A stretch of DNA of 64,000 bases from Soehngenia sp. Its GTDB lineage: Bacteria; Bacillota; Clostridia; Tissierellales; Tissierellaceae. The stretch covers positions 83,532 through 147,531 of the forward strand of contig JAGXFX010000027.1 in NCBI GenBank assembly GCA_024637045.1. Reading direction: 5' to 3'. Both the position numbers and the translations under genes were made by a program. This document shows, one piece after another, positions 1 through 8,354 of this stretch. The notes under the pieces are model-generated. The model did not search any database. It was not told the origin of the DNA and worked only from the letters and a program-made list of their open reading frames with translations. Every line of letters begins with the position of its first letter. The first letter of the stretch is position 1.

Positions 1-1371
1 GTTTCAAGAGAAGAAGTTACAAGCTGTTCAAAATGTAACAGCACAAATATCAGACAGGAAACGGATACTCTTGATACATGGTTCTCTTCTGCTCTTTGGC
101 CTTTCTCAACACTGGGGTGGCCTGAAGAAACAGAAGACCTTAAGTATTTCTTCCCTACAGATGTACTAGTTACGGGGTATGATATTATTTTCTTCTGGGT
201 TATCAGAATGATATTTTCAAGTCTGGATCAGCTGGGTGAACTTCCTTTCAAGGATGTATTCCTGACAGGTCTGGTTAGGGATGGTCAGGGCAGAAAAATG
301 AGCAAGTCACTGGGTAATGGTATTGACCCTCTTGAGATTATTGAAGAATACGGAGCTGATGCTCTTAGATTTACTTTAATTACTGGGAACACTCCAGGTA
401 ATGACATGAGATTCTATACTGAAAGGGTGGAAGCAAACAGAAACTTTGCCAATAAGCTTTGGAATGCTACAAGATTTGTATTAATGAACCTTGATGAAGA
501 TATGGGTAAAGCTTCTCTAGAAGGTCTGGAACTTCAGACCGAGGATAAATGGATTCTCACAAGACTGAACACTGTTATCGGTGAGGTACAAGATAACATG
601 GACAAATATGAAATTGGTCTTGCTGGTCAGAGGATGTATGATTTTATTTGGGAAGACTACTGTGACTGGTATATTGAGATGGTTAAATCAAGATTGTATG
701 GAGACGATATGGATTCATCAAGAACAGCACAGAATGTTTTAGTAGTTGTTTTGATGGAAACACTAAAACTACTGCATCCGTTTATGCCGTTTATAACTGA
801 AGAAATTTGGCAACACCTTCCTGAGAACAGCGAAGCATTGATTATTGAATCATGGCCAGTTGCTGACAGTAGCTTTATTTTCGAAAAAGAAGCAGAAGAA
901 ATTGAGTTTATTAAAAGAGCAATCAAAGGAATTCGTAATGCTAGAGCAGAAATGAATATTGTTCCATCTAGAAAATCTAAGCTGATTTTCGTTCTTGATG
1001 ATAAAACAAAGGAATCGGTAATTGAGAGAGGGAAACTAAAATTTATGACATTGGCAAGTGCTGAAGACATTATGTTTACTGATGACAAAAAATCTTTAGG
1101 TGATGACAATATATCTGTGGTTCTCGATGGATGTGAAATCTATCTTCCACTAAGTGATCTTATTGACTTTGACAAAGAAATTGAAAGATTGGAGAAGGAG
1201 AAGGCTAAACTTGAAGATGAGATAAAGAGAGTGAAATCAAAGTTATCAAATGAAGGGTTTGTGTCTAAGGCTCCAGCCAAGATTGTAGAAGAAGAGAAGG
1301 AAAAACAAGCCAAATATTCACAGATGTTGGAAAATGTGGATGAAAGACTTGAATCCCTTAAGAAGCAGTAG
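1..1371 (+). CDS. valS: Valine--tRNA ligase, C-terminal part (5' end outside window)
   Basis: This is the last 456 residues of a class I aminoacyl-tRNA synthetase that charges tRNA-Val in the cytoplasm. The frame is open from base 1, so the N-terminal half with the HIGH motif lies upstream. The class I KMSKS signature is intact (GRKMSKSLGNGIDP, bases about 289-330). It is followed by the helical anticodon-binding domain and ends in the charged coiled coil typical of ValRS (ERLEKEKAKLEDEIKRVKSK), which packs on the tRNA corner. The coiled coil and the tryptophan-rich FFWVIRM context favour ValRS over IleRS or LeuRS. folC starts 10 bases downstream, as in many Clostridia. Confidence 0.95.
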   Translation, partial: VSREEVTSCSKCNSTNIRQETDTLDTWFSSALWPFSTLGWPEETEDLKYFFPTDVLVTGYDIIFFWVIRMIFSSLDQLGELPFKDVFLTGLVRDGQGRKMSKSLGNGIDPLEIIEEYGADALRFTLITGNTPGNDMRFYTERVEANRNFANKLWNATRFVLMNLDEDMGKASLEGLELQTEDKWILTRLNTVIGEVQDNMDKYEIGLAGQRMYDFIWEDYCDWYIEMVKSRLYGDDMDSSRTAQNVLVVVLMETLKLLHPFMPFITEEIWQHLPENSEALIIESWPVADSSFIFEKEAEEIEFIKRAIKGIRNARAEMNIVPSRKSKLIFVLDDKTKESVIERGKLKFMTLASAEDIMFTDDKKSLGDDNISVVLDGCEIYLPLSDLIDFDKEIERLEKEKAKLEDEIKRVKSKLSNEGFVSKAPAKIVEEEKEKQAKYSQMLENVDERLESLKKQ

Positions 1372-1381
1372 GAGGAAGCCC

Positions 1382-2683
1382 ATGAACTATCAAGAGGCTC
1401 TTGCATATATAAACGACAAAGAAAAGTATGGATCAAGACTCGGTCTTGATTCCATAAGGACACTATTGAAACACCTTGGAGACCCTCACAAAGGAATAAA
1501 TTACATCCATGTGGGGGGAACTAATGGTAAAGGTTCAACATCAGCATACCTGGCACAATGTCTAAAAGAAGCAGGTTATAGAACTGGTCTCTATACATCA
1601 CCTTACCTTGAAAGATTCACTGAAAGGATCCAAATAAATGGTGAGGACATTCCCCAGAAAATTCTTGGAGAAATAACAACCAAGGTAAAAGTAGCCGCTG
1701 ACAAAATGGTTCAGAGTGGTTTAGAGCATCCAACTACATTTGAGTTGGTTACAGCTGTGGGATTTGAGTATTTCAGTAGAAGCAAGGTTGATTTTGTTAT
1801 CCTTGAAGTAGGACTTGGGGGTAGGTTTGACAGTACTAATGTTATTGAATCATCCATTGCATCGGTAATAACCACAATTGATTATGATCACACAGACGTA
1901 CTAGGAGATACACTTGCAAAGATTGCATATCAAAAGGCAGGAATAATTAAGGAGAATGGTCTCGTTATATCCTATCCTCAGGATAAGGAAGCGGAGCAAG
2001 TTATAAGGAATGTAGCAGATGAATACAATGCTGATTATGTTAAAATGCCTGCTGATAATTTAGATGTAAATAGCAGCACACATAAAGGAAGTGTATTTGA
2101 TTTTGAATATAAAGGGATAAAATATCAAAATTTAGTAATTGGCATGCTAGGTGAGTACCAGATTATGAATGCAACTCTAGCGATTACAACTCTTATTGAA
2201 CTGAAGGATAGAGGGTTGGTTGAATTTACAGAAGAGCAACTAAGAAATGCTCTTTTAAGCACAAGATGGAAAGGACGCTTGGAGGTTATTGCAACGGATC
2301 CAATCTTTTTAATCGATGGAGCCCATAATCTGCAGGGTGTAAGATTATTGGCCAAGTCGGTAGCGATGTTTCCATATAAGAGACTTATACTTGGTATGAG
2401 TGTTCTTAAAGACAAGGATTATACTCATATGATTGAAAAATTGGTCCCATTGGCATCTGAGGTTGTTGTTACGGAGGTAAATATGCCTCGAAAACTAGCA
2501 GCGGAGCTCTTAGGTGAAGAGGTTAGAAAACTTACGCCTAATGTTCATGTGGAGAAGACACTGGAAGGTGCTGTCAGAAAAACAATTGAGCTCGCAAACA
2601 AGGATGACATGATTCTATTTGGTGGATCACTTTATATGATTGGTGAAGTGAGGTCTCATGCAATAAACCTACTATTTAAATAG
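1382..2683 (+). CDS. folC: Bifunctional folylpolyglutamate/dihydrofolate synthase
   Basis: Mur-ligase family enzyme (433 aa) that adds glutamate to folates and usually also makes dihydrofolate from dihydropteroate. The ATP-binding loop GGTNGKGS lies at residues 45-52, and the family motif LEVGLGGRFDSTN follows further on. I chose the ATG at 1382 because an AGGAGG site at 1370-1375 sits 6 bases upstream; the longer reading from 1334 overlaps valS and has no such site. It probably shares a transcript with valS. Its last codons lie inside a palindrome shared with the convergent gene. Confidence 0.93.
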   Translation: MNYQEALAYINDKEKYGSRLGLDSIRTLLKHLGDPHKGINYIHVGGTNGKGSTSAYLAQCLKEAGYRTGLYTSPYLERFTERIQINGEDIPQKILGEITTKVKVAADKMVQSGLEHPTTFELVTAVGFEYFSRSKVDFVILEVGLGGRFDSTNVIESSIASVITTIDYDHTDVLGDTLAKIAYQKAGIIKENGLVISYPQDKEAEQVIRNVADEYNADYVKMPADNLDVNSSTHKGSVFDFEYKGIKYQNLVIGMLGEYQIMNATLAITTLIELKDRGLVEFTEEQLRNALLSTRWKGRLEVIATDPIFLIDGAHNLQGVRLLAKSVAMFPYKRLILGMSVLKDKDYTHMIEKLVPLASEVVVTEVNMPRKLAAELLGEEVRKLTPNVHVEKTLEGAVRKTIELANKDDMILFGGSLYMIGEVRSHAINLLFK

Positions 2684-2694
2684 TAGGTTTATTG
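2661..2694. terminator. Perfect palindromic bidirectional terminator shared by folC and the DUF4364 gene
   Basis: A perfect 34-bp palindrome with 17-bp arms (left arm CAATAAACCTACTATTT). The stop codons of both convergent genes (2681-2683 on plus, 2676-2678 on minus) lie within it, so the genes overlap by 8 bp and their C-termini are coded by the terminator. There is no long T-run, so termination strength is an inference. Confidence 0.7.
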
Positions 2695-3218
2695 TCTATG
2701 AATAGCTCGATTATTGATTTGTAATAATATTCAGGAGAATTCTCCCACTTATCCATTAGTAATTTAGCTTGATCTTCATTTGGGACACTGATATAAAGGC
2801 TGAACACAGTCTCTCCTTGCTCAACAAGTTTTAGGTTAACATTTATCTCCCCGCTGTCTCTGGGATATGAAGTAGCTTCTGTTTGTACAGGCACTGGATC
2901 ACCGAATGAATCGAGGTTAAAAATGCTATGTATAGTTGAGATAATCGAATCTGTAATCTTTGATTCAAAATAATCCAAACTTTCAATTCCACTTTCTTCA
3001 AGCACCAACACAGAAATATGATTATTTTCCTCTATTCTAATAAAGGAACCATCTGATAGTTCAGAGATATACTGTTGTATAATAAAAAAATTCATATTGA
3101 AATTTTCAATCAAGAGTTCTGAAATTTTTTCCTTTGACAATGGTTCAGGAGATACTTTAAGTATATATAGTAGGAGAAGCTTTTGTTTTGCAACATCTTC
3201 AGAATTGTTTTGAAACAT
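2676..3218 (-). CDS. DUF4364 family protein (winged-helix-like regulator)
   Basis: A 180-aa protein with the DUF4364 pattern: an N-terminal KLLLLYIL helix, then a winged-helix-like segment (about residues 10-80, EKISELLIENFNMNFFIIQQYISELSDGSFI) and a C-terminal alpha/beta half with NVNLKLVEQGETVFSLYISVP. The family is common in Clostridia and is thought to be DNA-binding, but its target is not known. A strong AAAGGGGTG site precedes the ATG at 3218. It converges on folC. Confidence 0.75.
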   Translation of the reverse strand: MFQNNSEDVAKQKLLLLYILKVSPEPLSKEKISELLIENFNMNFFIIQQYISELSDGSFIRIEENNHISVLVLEESGIESLDYFESKITDSIISTIHSIFNLDSFGDPVPVQTEATSYPRDSGEINVNLKLVEQGETVFSLYISVPNEDQAKLLMDKWENSPEYYYKSIIELFIDNKPTI

Positions 3219-3392
3219 TTTTACACCCCTTTGAATATGAGATTAATTGATTATATCATAAATAGCAGTATGCTGAATAGAACAGCTGGTTTATACTAAT
3301 GCATGTTTTTCGCTGAGTTATATTTATTGTTCAAGGGTATAAGGCAATACAAGAGTATTTGAGGTCATTTTCAATAAAGGGATGGTTATTTT

Positions 3393-3518
3393 ATGCAAAC
3401 ACAGTTGCTAATAGGAGTAATAATATTTATAATAGTTGTAAGTCTTCAATTGACTTTAAACTTGATTTTGAAAGAATTAAGAGAATTGAAGGATATATTA
3501 CGCAATAAATTCAAGTAG
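3393..3518 (+). CDS. Small single-span membrane protein (41 aa)
   Basis: A short ORF starting ATG at 3393 with an AAAGGGATGG site about 10 bases upstream. It codes for one hydrophobic helix (LLIGVIIFIIVVSLQLTLNLI) and then a charged amphipathic tail (KELRELKDILRNKFK). The hydrophobic-then-charged layout and its position 15 bases before hpt suggest a real gene, perhaps co-transcribed with hpt. Its function is unknown. Confidence 0.6.
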   Translation: MQTQLLIGVIIFIIVVSLQLTLNLILKELRELKDILRNKFK

Positions 3519-3533
3519 GAAGGAGAGAACAGC

Positions 3534-4058
3534 TTGATAGATAATAAGAAAGAGAAAATTTTATTTTCAAGAGATGAAATTGACAAGAGGGTAAAGGAAT
3601 TGGGGCTTGAGTTAAGTGATATTTACAAGGACAGAGACCTTGTGATAGTATCTTTGCTAAAAGGAAGCTTTGTTTTTACAGCCGACTTATCAAGAGAATT
3701 GAGTATTCCTGTGGAAATAGAATTCATGACCACAGCAAGTTACGGGAATGAAGAAGTTTCATCAGGTATAGTAAAAATCCTTCAGGATGTAAGAGGTAGT
3801 CTTAAAGGCAAGGATGTTTTAATTGTTGATGATATCATTGATACAGGACATACGCTTAAAAAAGTAATTGAACATCTGGAAGAGAAGGAACCTGATTCAA
3901 TAAAGGTTTGTGTTATGCTTGATAAACCAAGTAGAAGACAGGTAGATCTTGAACCTGATTATGTTGGTTATGTAATTCCAGATTTATTTATAGTTGGATA
4001 TGGACTAAACTACGGGGATTATTATAGAAATATTCCTTATATATTTACATTTGAGTAA
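3534..4058 (+). CDS. hpt: Hypoxanthine phosphoribosyltransferase
   Basis: Purine salvage enzyme (174 aa) that joins hypoxanthine or guanine to PRPP to give IMP or GMP. The PRPP-binding motif VLIVDDIIDTGHTL is complete, and the short N-terminal loop SLLKGSFVF and the C-terminal FIVGYGLNYG base-binding segment fit the family. The start is TTG at 3534 behind GGAAGGAGAG; there is no better ATG. The gene is followed by a hairpin terminator. Confidence 0.93.
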   Translation: MIDNKKEKILFSRDEIDKRVKELGLELSDIYKDRDLVIVSLLKGSFVFTADLSRELSIPVEIEFMTTASYGNEEVSSGIVKILQDVRGSLKGKDVLIVDDIIDTGHTLKKVIEHLEEKEPDSIKVCVMLDKPSRRQVDLEPDYVGYVIPDLFIVGYGLNYGDYYRNIPYIFTFE

Positions 4059-4065
4059 TCATAAT

Positions 4066-4092
4066 CACCTACAGGAAACTGTAGGTGTATTT
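4066..4092 (+). terminator. Hairpin terminator after hpt
   Basis: A perfect 9-bp stem (CACCTACAG / CTGTAGGTG) with a GAAA loop lies 7 bases after the hpt stop. The T-run after it is weak (TATTTA). Confidence 0.6.
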
Positions 4093-4129
4093 AATGGATA
4101 GTGAGTCATAAAGGATAGGATGTGGATTA

Positions 4130-5098
4130 ATGAGGATTAGGAGTTCACCAACAATAAATGAAGTTAATGTTCTGTTCCTGGCATTGGGACTTGTGCTTTT
4201 GTTATTTGGATCCATGGTACAGCAAAGAGATTTGTATACTGGTGTTTTAATAACTGAGTATATTTTCATTTTAATACCAAATATAATCTATCTCAAGCTC
4301 AGGGGTTTCTCTTTAAGAGAAGTATTGGGACTTAGGCCTATTTCGATAAGACAATCAATTCAAATAATCTTTATAATGATATTTGCTTATCCAATGGCAG
4401 TCTTTCTAAACTATATTGTATTAGTAATGGTTAACTCAATGAGTCAAGCCATGCCAATAGGAGTACCTGTCCCAACAAATTTAATGGAGTATATAATCGG
4501 GTTGCTGGTAATTGCAATTACTCCTGGTATCTGTGAAGAAGTCATGTTCAGAGGAACAATGCAGAGTGCTTACAATAGAATAGGTGATACAAAAGCTATT
4601 CTGGCTACAGCTCTGCTATTTGGGATGTTTCATTTTAATCTTCTTAACCTACTGGGTCCATTTTTTCTGGGAATAATACTTGGCATAATAAGGTCTAAGA
4701 CCGGCAGTTTATATGGTTCTATACTAGGCCATACAGTCAATAATGGAATTGCCATTACAATAGGATTTGTACTCACTGGGCTCAATGAAAATTTACAGGA
4801 TATTACAGAACAAGCTCCCGCATTACCTGAAGGTATGCAAATGATTGTGACCTTGGTAGTACTAGGTGGTTGGGCTCTTTTTTCATTCGTGGTCTTGTAT
4901 CTGTTGTTGAAAAACCTTCCGCAATCAAATGCGCAGATTGAAGCTGAAGACGAGCATTACTATGAATCTGGTGAGGAAGATATAATAAAAGTGCCAGAAG
5001 AGAGTGAAACTAATAGCGATAAGTTTCTATGGGCTCCAATTATTATCATTGTAGGTTTATTTGTATTTTTAAATTACAGATACTTTTTCCTGATATAG
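4130..5098 (+). CDS. CPBP family intramembrane glutamic endopeptidase
   Basis: A polytopic membrane protein (322 aa) of the CAAX protease/bacteriocin-processing (Abi) family. The three catalytic signatures are present: EEVMFRG, FGMFHF and HTVNN, in that order between about residues 138 and 210. There are about six to eight hydrophobic segments, then a soluble acidic stretch (residues 265-300) and a final membrane helix. Family members process prenylated or secreted peptides or confer immunity; the substrate here cannot be told. It sits between hpt and a methyltransferase, reading the same way. Confidence 0.85.
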   Translation: MRIRSSPTINEVNVLFLALGLVLLLFGSMVQQRDLYTGVLITEYIFILIPNIIYLKLRGFSLREVLGLRPISIRQSIQIIFIMIFAYPMAVFLNYIVLVMVNSMSQAMPIGVPVPTNLMEYIIGLLVIAITPGICEEVMFRGTMQSAYNRIGDTKAILATALLFGMFHFNLLNLLGPFFLGIILGIIRSKTGSLYGSILGHTVNNGIAITIGFVLTGLNENLQDITEQAPALPEGMQMIVTLVVLGGWALFSFVVLYLLLKNLPQSNAQIEAEDEHYYESGEEDIIKVPEESETNSDKFLWAPIIIIVGLFVFLNYRYFFLI

Positions 5099-5111
5099 AA
5101 GGATGTGAGAA

Positions 5112-5876
5112 ATGATGACTAGTTATGGAAATTTTGCTTTGCTATATGATGTACTGATGGATGACTTTGATTATGTTGCCTGGAGTGGGTATATACAACG
5201 CATATTAAATAAAAATGGAATTGAACAGGGTAGAATCCTTGAGATGGCATGTGGTACAGGAAGTCTTACAAAAGAATTACTCGACCTTGGATATAGAGTA
5301 GATGGATTTGACTTGTCCGAGGAAATGCTTGCAGTAGCACACAATAAATTGTCAAAAAATAAGAATCTGAGACTTTTTAACATGGATATGACGGAATTCA
5401 AGATGGATAGAAAGTATAAAGCTATTATTGCAGCTTGTGACAGCATTAACTATATTCTAAGTGAAAACTCTCTAAAGCAGACGTTTAAGAGGGCTTATGA
5501 TCATCTTGAGGATGGTGGTTTGTTTATATTCGACATAAATTCTGAGTATAAACTGCGAGAGATATTGGGAAACAATATTTTTCTTGAAGACAGAGACGAA
5601 ATCTTTTACACCTGGGAAAATCAATTTGATGAAGACAGCAATATATGTGAATTCTATCTTACGTTCTTTCACTCAGATGATGGAGAAAATTACCAAAGGT
5701 TTGATGAAGTACACAGGGAGAAAGCGTACTCAATTAAGACAGTTAAGAGTCTACTAATAGAGGTTGGGTTTATTGAGATAGATATTTATGAGGCATTTGA
5801 ATTTGAAGATGTTAAGGAAGAAAGTGAACGAATAAATTTTGTTGCTAAAAAGAAATCGAAGGTAAGGGTGATATAA
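5112..5876 (+). CDS. Class I SAM-dependent methyltransferase
   Basis: A 254-aa Rossmann-fold methyltransferase. Motif I is ILEMACGTGSLT (residues about 43-54), followed by the acidic VDGFDLSEEML and the DSINYI motif IV region. The overall pattern resembles YqeM/small-molecule methyltransferases, but the substrate cannot be inferred. Its stop overlaps the hslO start by one base (TAATG), which points to translational coupling with the chaperone gene. Confidence 0.82.
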   Translation: MMTSYGNFALLYDVLMDDFDYVAWSGYIQRILNKNGIEQGRILEMACGTGSLTKELLDLGYRVDGFDLSEEMLAVAHNKLSKNKNLRLFNMDMTEFKMDRKYKAIIAACDSINYILSENSLKQTFKRAYDHLEDGGLFIFDINSEYKLREILGNNIFLEDRDEIFYTWENQFDEDSNICEFYLTFFHSDDGENYQRFDEVHREKAYSIKTVKSLLIEVGFIEIDIYEAFEFEDVKEESERINFVAKKKSKVRVI

Positions 5877-6763
5877 TGAATGATTATATGATTAGAGGAA
5901 TGGACAGAGAAGGAAGACTAAGAGCATTTGTAGCAAAGACTACAGGAGTAGTGGATGAAGCCAGAAGAATTCACAACACATCTGCTACTGCCACAGCTGC
6001 CATTGGTAGACTTTTGACTGCAGGAATAATGATGGGAGCAACCATGAAGAATGACGATGATCTCATGACTTTAAAGGTATCAGGTGACGGTCCAGTTGGA
6101 ACTCTTACAGCAGTTGCAAATAGCAGAGGAGAAGTCAAGGGATTATTGGATAACCCAGCCGCTGATGCTCCTTCTACTGTGGACGGAAAACTTGATGTTG
6201 GAGCTATTGTAGGGAAAAATGGCACTTTTGTATCAATAAGGGATATTGGCATGAGAGATCCATATGTTGGTCAAACTAGTTTGGTTACTGGCGAAATAGG
6301 TGATGATATAGCAAATTTTTATAGTGAATCAGAACAGATTCCTACAGCAGTAGGCTTGGGAGTATTGGTTGACAAGGATTTGACTTGTAAAGCAGCTGGA
6401 GGATTTATTATACAGCTGATGCCATTTATCACTGATGAAGAGATAAGTATGATAGAATCATCGTTGAAAAAGGCTAGACCTCTTTCTACTATGATTGATG
6501 AGGGATATACACCAGAGGAAATTATGAATGAATTGTTGTCTGAATTTAATATGGAGACTACAGAAAAGATTGATGTCAGCTATACATGTGATTGTTCATA
6601 TAATAAAGTTGAAAAAGTCCTGATCAGCCTTGGAGAAAATGAAATCCAGGACATAATTGATGAGGATGGAGAAAGTGAAGTAGTTTGTCATTTCTGTAAT
6701 ACAAAGTATCATTTTTCAGGGGATGACCTGGAGAAAATCCTGTTGACAATCAAGAATAATTAA
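5876..6763 (+). CDS. hslO: Redox-regulated chaperone Hsp33
   Basis: Hsp33 (295 aa) is a holdase activated by oxidative unfolding. The C-terminal redox switch has all four cysteines in the family spacing: CDC and, about 30 residues on, CHFC, which bind zinc when reduced. The N-terminal domain carries the usual GTLTAVANSRGEVKG segment. Length is normal. It is the last protein gene before the tRNA cluster. Confidence 0.95.
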   Translation: MNDYMIRGMDREGRLRAFVAKTTGVVDEARRIHNTSATATAAIGRLLTAGIMMGATMKNDDDLMTLKVSGDGPVGTLTAVANSRGEVKGLLDNPAADAPSTVDGKLDVGAIVGKNGTFVSIRDIGMRDPYVGQTSLVTGEIGDDIANFYSESEQIPTAVGLGVLVDKDLTCKAAGGFIIQLMPFITDEEISMIESSLKKARPLSTMIDEGYTPEEIMNELLSEFNMETTEKIDVSYTCDCSYNKVEKVLISLGENEIQDIIDEDGESEVVCHFCNTKYHFSGDDLEKILLTIKNN

Positions 6764-6809
6764 TATATACTAGCTATTGTGGCATCGGCCAGGAATGGTA
6801 TGAATACTA

Positions 6810-6885
6810 GCCCAGATAGCTCAGTCGGTAGAGCAGTGGACTGAAAATCCACGTGTCGCTGGTTCGATTCCGGCTCTGGGCACCA
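6810..6885 (+). tRNA. tRNA-Phe (GAA)
   Basis: A full cloverleaf: acceptor GCCCAGA/TCTGGGC, D-loop, anticodon loop CTGAAAA, T-arm GGTTCGATTCC, and an encoded CCA end. Confidence 0.97.
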
Positions 6886-6912
6886 CAATGGTTTTTAATA
6901 GAATAATGGTAT

Positions 6913-6987
6913 GCGGGAGTAGCTCAGTGGTAGAGCATCGCCTTGCCAAGGCGAGGGTCGCGAGTTCGAATCTCGTCTTCCGCTCCA
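6913..6987 (+). tRNA. tRNA-Gly (GCC)
   Basis: Acceptor GCGGGAG pairs with CTTCCGC (one G-U). The anticodon loop is TTGCCAA, giving GCC. The T-loop GTTCGAATC and an encoded CCA end are present. Confidence 0.97.
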
Positions 6988-6994
6988 GAAATAT

Positions 6995-7068
6995 GGCGGC
7001 ATAGCCAAGTGGTAAGGCAGAGGTCTGCAACACCTTCACCCCCAGTTCAAATCTGGGTGTCGCCTCCA
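6995..7068 (+). tRNA. tRNA-Cys (GCA), prophage integration target
   Basis: Acceptor GGCGGCA pairs with TGTCGCC. The anticodon loop CTGCAAC gives GCA, and CCA is encoded. The gene is intact although a prophage is inserted: everything from 7025 to the 3' end is a duplicate of 39221-39264, so the 3' half now present is the phage-borne copy. Confidence 0.97.
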
Positions 7069-7069
7069 T
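7025..7069 (+). repeat. attL core (45 bp), 3' half of tRNA-Cys
   Basis: Identical to 39221-39265; the match breaks at 7024 (T versus C) and 7070 (T versus A). The core begins at the first base of the anticodon loop, the usual place for strand exchange by tRNA-targeting tyrosine recombinases. Confidence 0.95.
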
Positions 7070-7071
7070 TG

Positions 7072-7102
7072 AGAACAACTCATTTATGGGTTGTTCTTTT
7101 TT
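7072..7102 (+). terminator. Phage-supplied terminator for the tRNA operon
   Basis: An 8-bp stem AGAACAAC/GTTGTTCT followed by a T6 run, 4 bases after the att core. Since this DNA is phage-derived, the phage restores both the tRNA 3' end and a terminator for the host operon. The host's original terminator is at 39272-39301. Confidence 0.8.
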
Positions 7103-7115
7103 ATTTCAAAGTGTT

Positions 7116-7143
7116 AAAAGTGTCCTAAAAGTGTCCTCTTGGG
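7116..7143 (+). repeat. Candidate integrase arm-type site, left
   Basis: A tandem pair of the 11-mer AAAAGTGTCCT within a 28-bp block that recurs exactly, in the same orientation, at 39072-39099. A degenerate third copy (CAAAGTGTT) precedes it. The position 47 bases inside attL fits binding by the N-terminal domain of the integrase. This assignment is inferred from layout. Confidence 0.65.
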
Positions 7144-7155
7144 GACAAAATGAAA

Positions 7156-7183
7156 ACCGCCATATTATTTGGCGGTCTTTTTT
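7156..7183. terminator. Bidirectional terminator containing the integrase stop codon
   Basis: Stem ACCGCCA/TGGCGGT (7156-7162 and 7170-7176) with T-rich sequence on both sides (CTTTTTT on plus, TTTTCATTTT on minus). The integrase stop codon, 7165-7167 on the minus strand, is in the loop. Confidence 0.7.
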
Positions 7184-8316
7184 ATAGCATTTTTTTTTAC
7201 AGCATCATCAAAAGCTAAGGCGGTGTCTTTTCTTTTTTTCTCGCTCATATGGATATAAATATTATCCGTAGTCGATACCCGGCTATGTCTTAATCTCTTA
7301 CTGATCTCGTGACTGGATGCCCCAACATCATAAAGAATTGATGCATGGGTATGTCTTAATCCATGGAAGGTGATAAGAGTTATCTGGTCCTCTTTCTTTA
7401 GCAGCTTATTCACTTTTTCAACCGCCTTCTTGAATGCCTTGCTTATATAATTTGGCCTTAATGGCCTGCCATCCAACCATCCACATACATACTCCATTTC
7501 TATTCCTGTCTGCAATTTGTGCTTCTTGTGCTCTAACTGCAGCTTCTTCAATGTCATAATAAGAGAATCGGTCATAACTACAACTGATAATGATGAGTCA
7601 GTCTTTGGAGTGTCCAACTCAAGAATCCCGCCTTTTTTTTCTATCATGTTATGATTTACCTTAAGAATCCCTTCATCTAGGTCAACATCCTGCCATCTTA
7701 ATGCAGCAACTTCTCCTTGTCTCAAGCCTGTATGATAAACCACGTAAGCTGGGAGCCACACCTGGCACTCAGGGAGAGTTTTAAAGAACAAGTCAGCCTC
7801 TTCCATGGACCACGCTTCTATTTCCCTTACATCGTCTTTTGGAGGCTTGGCATAGTGTACTGGGTTCTTAATCAAGAGCTCCCATCCGACTGCCTGCTCC
7901 ATGGCTTGTCTGAATACCCTATGGATCTTGACTATTGTTCCATTGGCAAGATTGGTATCTCTCTTAATGTCTGCATAGAGCCGGTCAACTATTGGTGTTT
8001 TAACATCAACTAATGGTAAGTATCCGATTCTCTCCTTAACCTGTGTTAGTAGTCTTTTGTACCGTTTCTGTGTATTATATTTTGTATTTGCTTCTACGTA
8101 TGTAGCAAACCAGTAGTCAAGATATGTCTCCAGGAGCATGTTTTCGTCAAGATCCATGCTGCCGGTTTTATATTTTGCAATTATTTCTCGTTCCCACTTC
8201 TTGGCATCTTTTTGTTTAACAAATATTTTTGTCTTTCTGGCTTTCTTGCCGGAGCTTTTCTTGCCAAGATAGACTTCCGCTTTATACCGGCCATCTTCTA
8301 TTTTACGGACTGACAT
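7165..8316 (-). CDS. int: Phage integrase, tyrosine recombinase
   Basis: A 383-aa site-specific recombinase of the Tn916/lambda class. There is an N-terminal arm-binding (AP2-like) domain (about residues 1-50), a SAM-like core-binding domain (about 60-155) and a C-terminal catalytic domain. The catalytic set is complete: R199 (TGLRQGE), K238, H318 and R321 (HGLRH), H344, Y354 (TTDNIYIH). It would recombine the 45-bp att cores. The ATG at 8316 is preceded by GGAGGTGA. It reads leftward toward attL, the usual orientation for tRNA-integrating phages. Confidence 0.96.
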   Translation of the reverse strand: MSVRKIEDGRYKAEVYLGKKSSGKKARKTKIFVKQKDAKKWEREIIAKYKTGSMDLDENMLLETYLDYWFATYVEANTKYNTQKRYKRLLTQVKERIGYLPLVDVKTPIVDRLYADIKRDTNLANGTIVKIHRVFRQAMEQAVGWELLIKNPVHYAKPPKDDVREIEAWSMEEADLFFKTLPECQVWLPAYVVYHTGLRQGEVAALRWQDVDLDEGILKVNHNMIEKKGGILELDTPKTDSSLSVVVMTDSLIMTLKKLQLEHKKHKLQTGIEMEYVCGWLDGRPLRPNYISKAFKKAVEKVNKLLKKEDQITLITFHGLRHTHASILYDVGASSHEISKRLRHSRVSTTDNIYIHMSEKKRKDTALAFDDAVKKNAIKKTAK

Positions 8317-8354
8317 ATGATCACCTCCAGATCGAGATTCTTAGTAATTGATGA

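Noticed and set aside
6821..7078. Minus-strand ORF of 85 codons over the tRNA cluster
   Set aside because: It is a translation artefact of three tRNA genes read backwards.
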